Shown here piece after piece: positions 60,001 to 64,000 of a DNA stretch of 64,000 nt. Within the stretch, counting starts at the first letter, position 1. The number at the start of each line of letters is the position of its first letter. This DNA is from Ectocarpus siliculosus (lineage: Eukaryota > Sar > Phaeophyceae > Ectocarpales > Ectocarpaceae). The stretch spans positions 82,027-146,026 of the forward strand of contig FN649742.1 of the NCBI GenBank assembly GCA_000310025.1. Reading direction: 5' to 3'. The notes under the pieces are model-generated. The model saw only the letters and a list, made by a program, of their open reading frames with translations. It made no database searches and was not told the DNA's origin. The translations under genes were made by a program, and so were the position numbers.

Positions 60001-62546
60001 GGCGCCGCAGGGTTAAGGTCGGGGCCAGCCTGCGCTGGATGCCCGCGTACCTTCCGGAGCAGGTGCTGCTTCCCGACGCCCACTCGAGCGAGCCGTGCGT
60101 GGCGGGGCTGTACTTCAGGCTGTACGCCGCCGAGCCTGGGTTTGCCCTCGAGAAGGACATGGTGGAAGGCTTCCTCGTATGTTCGGTGGAGGTGAGGAGT
60201 GGTCTTGGTGACGGGGGATGAGTTGGAATCGAAGTGTGACGTCGTTCAACGGGTTGTGGTTGTTGGATCCAACGACGGGCTGAGATACTTGTCTTGTGTT
60301 TTTCTACGCTATGTGCGCAAGTTGCGGGGGGGTATATATATATGTGCAAACCTATGTGGGTGTGGCCCTGTTGGAGTGAACGCAATGCACGTGGAGGTTG
60401 AGGATCTGTAGCGTTCCGGGCGTGGCTTCGTCGAAAGGTCCCACCTCGACTACACAGGCCAGGCTATGTACCCCACCCACCTCTTTTCTTTGCCTCGACC
60501 CTCCCACCTCATCGTTGCCGTCACCGCCGCCAGGCGATGCTTCACGGCAGGGTCGCCGATGAGCTTCTCCCCGTCTTGCTCGAGGCCCTCTACTACGCGC
60601 TCGCGTGCCTGGGCGACGGGGCCCTGGCGGGCGCGTCTCGCAAGGCCAACGGCCTGTGGCCCATCGTCTTCTCCCTCATCTGGAAAGAGCTCGGGCTCGG
60701 GTCGGTGCGTTACGACCCTTCCCAGCGCCCCCCCCGGGGAGTGGCCAACGAAGTGGCCCCGCAGGCGGACGGCGACCTGTCCCAGGGGGAGGCTATCCTT
60801 AGGTGGGGGGCCCGCATCGTGTGCCTGTTGGCATCGGTACCAGTGCACTGGACTGTTGCCGGGGCGGGGGCGCAGATCGTGTCGGACGAGCACGCCCTGG
60901 CGATGGTGCACTCTGCCGCGTTGGACGATCACTCTCTGGGGCTGTTCCTGGTTACGGCGAGGTAAGCCAGTAAGCCTGCTTTTTTGTTATTCGGCAAACT
61001 GCTGTCGAGGGAGCGTGTGCCGGCGGTGCGTGGCGCCTGGAGAACATTTTATCGCTTCCCCCCCCCCCCCCCCCCCCCCTCTCTCTCTCCCTCTCTCGTC
61101 GACAAGCATACTAATACTTACTCTCCCTCGCTCGGCGGCCTACTGGGGTGTCAGCTCGTATCTACTCAGTGCTCTACATATATGCATAGATACGACACAA
61201 AATAATAAAATAATGTTTATTGCCCGGCGTTTGTTATCTCTCTCTTGTGTACGACGGACCTCAGGGCTATCGTGGCGAGCAAGACGAACGAAGGGATGGA
61301 CGTCGCGCACCACTTCGTGAGCCCCCTCGTCCTCCGCGCCCTCGTGGACAAGCTCACCTCGTACAAGCCCCCCGCGGTAACCGGCACGGTCGAGGGCAAC
61401 AACCGCGTGAGCAAGTACGGCCGCGTCCCTGGCACGGCCAACGCTCCCCCGGCCGAGGAGGTGCCGGAGGAGGAGGCGCCCCCCCCGCCGACGGTCGTAG
61501 AAGACCTCGTTGTGAAGCTCCTGGCGTGCCTGATGGTGCACCCGCAACAGGGCCAGCGGGCGAGGCTCGTCGTGCGAGACGAGGTGCCGGAGCGCATCTA
61601 TATGGCACTGCACCGGGCGGGCTCGGTGCCGGCGGACATCAAGGGCGACTCGGCGAAGGCTCAGCCTCCGCTGCCGCACCGCGACACGGACCACAAGCTC
61701 TACCCGAAGAAGGGTAACGCCGCGGCCGGAGCGGCGGGTGCGGAGCCCGTCTTCGCGACCGGGGGCGCCAAGACCCCGCAGTCGCTCACCCGTCCGCTGA
61801 GCATCTTCGTCGCTCCCCCGGAGGAGGAGACGGCACCTGTGACCGTGAAGAACGTGGAGCGCGCGGTGCAAGAGGAAGACGCCTCCGTTGCCCCCGCCGC
61901 CGTAACCGCCGCCGCCGCCGGGGTTTTCGCCGCCAATGCGGCGAGCGTAAGCGAGGCTTCTCACTCCCAGTCCCCGACCAAGCGCGAGGGTTCTCTGCGG
62001 CGAAGCGTTGTGTCCGCCCTCAAGAGCCAACGGGCCGGAGAGAGCCGGCTCCCGTCTGTGGCGGCGAGCAGCAGCGCGACCGGCCGCGACGGGTACGGCG
62101 GTGGCGGTGGCGGTGGCGACTTGACGCCGACGGGGAGGGCGAAGGGGATGTGGCAGCGCGCTAGCGTTAGCTGGGCCAAGTCGTCGCTCAACCCCGTCAA
62201 CGGCGGGAACGTTGACGTCCATGCGGCCAAGGCCATGGCCACGGTGGAGAAGGTGGACGTTGCAAACGAGGAGAGGCCTCTGACCATGCCGGCGTCGTCG
62301 CCGAAGCCGAGCCCGACTACGGCCCGGACCATCAGCATGAGGGCCCTGGCGACCAGGCTCTCCCCGAAGCCAGCGCCGGAGCTCAGCCCCGCGCAGTCGG
62401 GGACCGGGACCGCGACCGGGAGCGGGAGCGGGAGCGGCGCCAAGGGGCGCAGTGTCATGGGCTGGGGGTCATCTTCGGTGGCATCGACAAGTCCCAGGCC
62501 AATGTCGAGCCCAAAGCCTAGTCACGACGGCCGTCGTGGCTTCTGA
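42057..62546 (+). CDS. RME-8/GRV2/DNAJC13-like endosomal protein lacking a recognisable J domain
   Basis: About 40 exons, roughly 2,850 residues. Well-fitted exons include 42057-42104, 42734-42837, 43132-43267 (or 43276), 43529-43627, 44209-44409, 44916-45062, 45365-45516, 45852-46017, 46982-47147, 47487-47687, 48144-48314, 48605-48846, 49097-49439, 49705-49890, 50217-50387, 50671-50787, 50971-51123, 51434-51712, 52162-52503, 52773-53106, 53321-53456, 53706-53826, 54082-54171, 54522-54749, 55025-55163, 55398-55756, 56439-56591, 56888-57181, 57423-57704, 57929-58075, 58281-58487, 58948-59105, 59480-59622, 59884-60191, 60534-60961 and 61265-62546. RME-8 acts in endosomal sorting with Hsc70. All four IWN-type repeats are present: VVWSPVHRDAL, VVWNSECRHML, VVWGPKCRDEL and LVWDTSCRDRL, with the flanking VGRYYLEQL, VDDVYLRVL and VAGLYFRLY strands. 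The family J domain belongs between repeats 2 and 3 (53826-56888) but no HPD-bearing segment is found. The GYF-like region is also not seen. Joins around 44410-44915 and 46018-46981 are unresolved. An in-frame ATG at 41935 is an alternative start. Confidence 0.85.
61059..61078. repeat. Poly-C tract in the last RME-8-like intron
   Basis: A near-uninterrupted C run followed by a CT-rich block lies in the intron between exons ending at 60961 and starting at 61265. The run length may be unreliable. Confidence 0.7.
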
Positions 62547-64000
62547 TTGGATGTGTGTAGCACGGGGAGAATAATGAGAGGGGAGGGTTGGTGTCGGAAA
62601 TGATGGTGTTGTGTGTTTTCCGACCGGATGGAGATGATGATGGGCACACGCAGATGTGCTTTGCAGTCGCCCGCGCGCCTGCTGGGGGAGAGGCCGCCGG
62701 CTGGATGTGACGACGCTTGATTGTGTCGGTGTATGATGATGACGATGCTTGCCGCATGTGGTGTTGGTTTCCTTTTTATTTCGGTGTATTGGTTCGTCTG
62801 TGTTGCTCTCTACCGAGCCCTCTTTGTGCGAGGCCCTCGAAGGTGGCCGTTTTCTTTTGTCATCGCAAGCAAACTGGGTGTGGGGTGATGGTGGTCGTTG
62901 TGGTGATGTTCCCTCGTGTCTTGTGTTGGGCGGCGTGTGATGATGATTGGCGCTCGTATGTTTGGCGAGCCTATTCGGCGTCGGTCCATGCCTGGTCGCA
63001 CCGCGTTGCTGTCGACCGGTTTGCCGGCAGCCGTCCGTTCGCGTTAGGTCGCTCGTCTGCTGCACTATACGTGAACGAGCTAGCATGGGCCTTTTGAGAG
63101 ATAGCATTTGAACATAGTCGGACAAGAAGAAGCAAACGATTTGTTTCTAGGATGAAGGAGGGAGAGGGGTGGGGGGTGGGGGGGGGTCGGGATGGAACGT
63201 CCATCCAAACGAATTTCGGTGTGAGGGGGGTTGAGTGCATGAGTTTCTGGTTAAATCTTGAGTAATCCTCCCGCCCGTGCGTCTACTTTTCGATCGTCTG
63301 ACCCAAAGTATATGGTCTTGATGTTGTTTGGACTTGTTTTTTTCTTGCTTTTTCGACGATCGTGCTGGCCGTGGCCAGGTACTGCCGTAGACGGTGATTC
63401 CGACTCTTGTCTTATTTTGTGGTACGCATACCATACGTCACGAGCAATTGCTAGTAGTAGAAGTACTGCTCTAGACCGGCCAACTGCTGTCCACCCTTTC
63501 TTGGCGGATTTCGAGCACAAAGGGAACAACAGCAGTTGCACTTGTAGGCTCTGTGTCTCGCACTCCTACGTTTGTTTGTTTTTTTAACCACGCAGAGAGA
63601 GGTGCCCATTGAGCGTGTACCCGTCTGGAAGGTTCCCGTGCAACGTCCGTCGTCTTGCCTCCTCCGTAACATTTTATATTTCCGTCGGCTAGCTTGCCTG
63701 TATTTTTGTATCTGACTACTACGTACAATATCTTGAATGAGTAGAACGTGGACTTTCACCTCAGTCTTCAATTTTTTTTTTCTGTTTGTTTGTGTTACTA
63801 GACAGGCAAACATGTTTATCCGTACATGTCTTAGGTATCCCCCCCCCCTCCCCGAGCGCGTTCGAATACGGTTTGGTGCAGCACTCTGCATAAGACGATG
63901 TCTACGGTAGTACTTCTGTCTCTCGGGTTCGGCAAGGGACGTTTGTGGCTACGCCGGGCCAGCTTGTCTTCTTCTTCACGCTTGTTCGGGTTTTGTTTGG
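62547..64000. other. 3' flank of the RME-8-like gene, no gene seen
   Basis: This 1.45 kb has AT-richer, T- and G-rich sequence with runs of G (63169-63186), T (63771-63781) and C (63840-63848). No exon, RNA gene or repeat with a partner in the window is recognised. It probably includes the 3' UTR and intergenic sequence. Confidence 0.45.

Noticed and set aside
1-64000. CRISPR arrays, bacterial operons, phage or viral genes
   Set aside because: Nothing in the window has regularly spaced short repeats, bacterial gene packing, or capsid, integrase or polymerase motifs. The genes are spliced nuclear genes and the only mobile element identified is a MULE.

Overview
This window is nuclear DNA from an intron-rich eukaryote, most likely a brown alga or a close photosynthetic stramenopile. 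Exons are GC-rich and have clean GT-AG boundaries with agreeing phases. One gene has about 40 exons. One predicted protein (RSH) begins with a signal-peptide-like segment ending in S-W-S-F, which resembles the bipartite plastid presequences of algae with secondary plastids. The species call is inference from style and gene content; no organelle or rRNA sequence is present to confirm it.

Layout, left to right. 1-480 is homopolymer-rich, doubtful sequence. A GT31 (core-1 beta-3-galactosyltransferase-like) gene on the minus strand runs from 6242 to at least 593 and loses its 3' end in that poor sequence. It diverges, across about 300 bp, from a TIM22 mitochondrial carrier-translocase gene (6540-8451, +). 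A quasi-RRM splicing-factor-like gene (14572-10372, -) carries a 61-base N gap. It diverges from SEPSECS, the last enzyme of selenocysteinyl-tRNA synthesis (15480-21680, +). A 298-residue protein of unknown function is encoded by nine phase-consistent exons on the minus strand (27090-22840). A 6,055-bp Mutator-like DNA transposon (MULE, 27246-33300), with about 120-bp terminal inverted repeats and a perfect 9-bp target-site duplication, sits 156 bp upstream of that gene's start codon. It carries a multi-exon MULE transposase with a SWIM zinc finger. Next comes an RSH ((p)ppGpp synthetase) gene (40195-34341, -) in ten fully phase-consistent exons: presequence, one EF-hand, a degenerate HD domain and an apparently complete synthetase domain. 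The right third is one very large gene (42057-62546, +) for an RME-8/GRV2/DNAJC13-like endosomal protein. It keeps all four IWN-type repeats, but I find no J domain where the family has one.

The genes look like unrelated housekeeping functions (secretory glycosylation, mitochondrial import, splicing, selenocysteine synthesis, plastid stringent response, endosomal sorting), arranged as alternating divergent and convergent pairs. They do not form a pathway cluster. The strongest candidates for something undescribed are the EF-hand-first, hydrolase-dead RSH and the J-less RME-8-like protein. The young-looking MULE insertion and a 290-bp palindrome in a GT31 intron are secondary.
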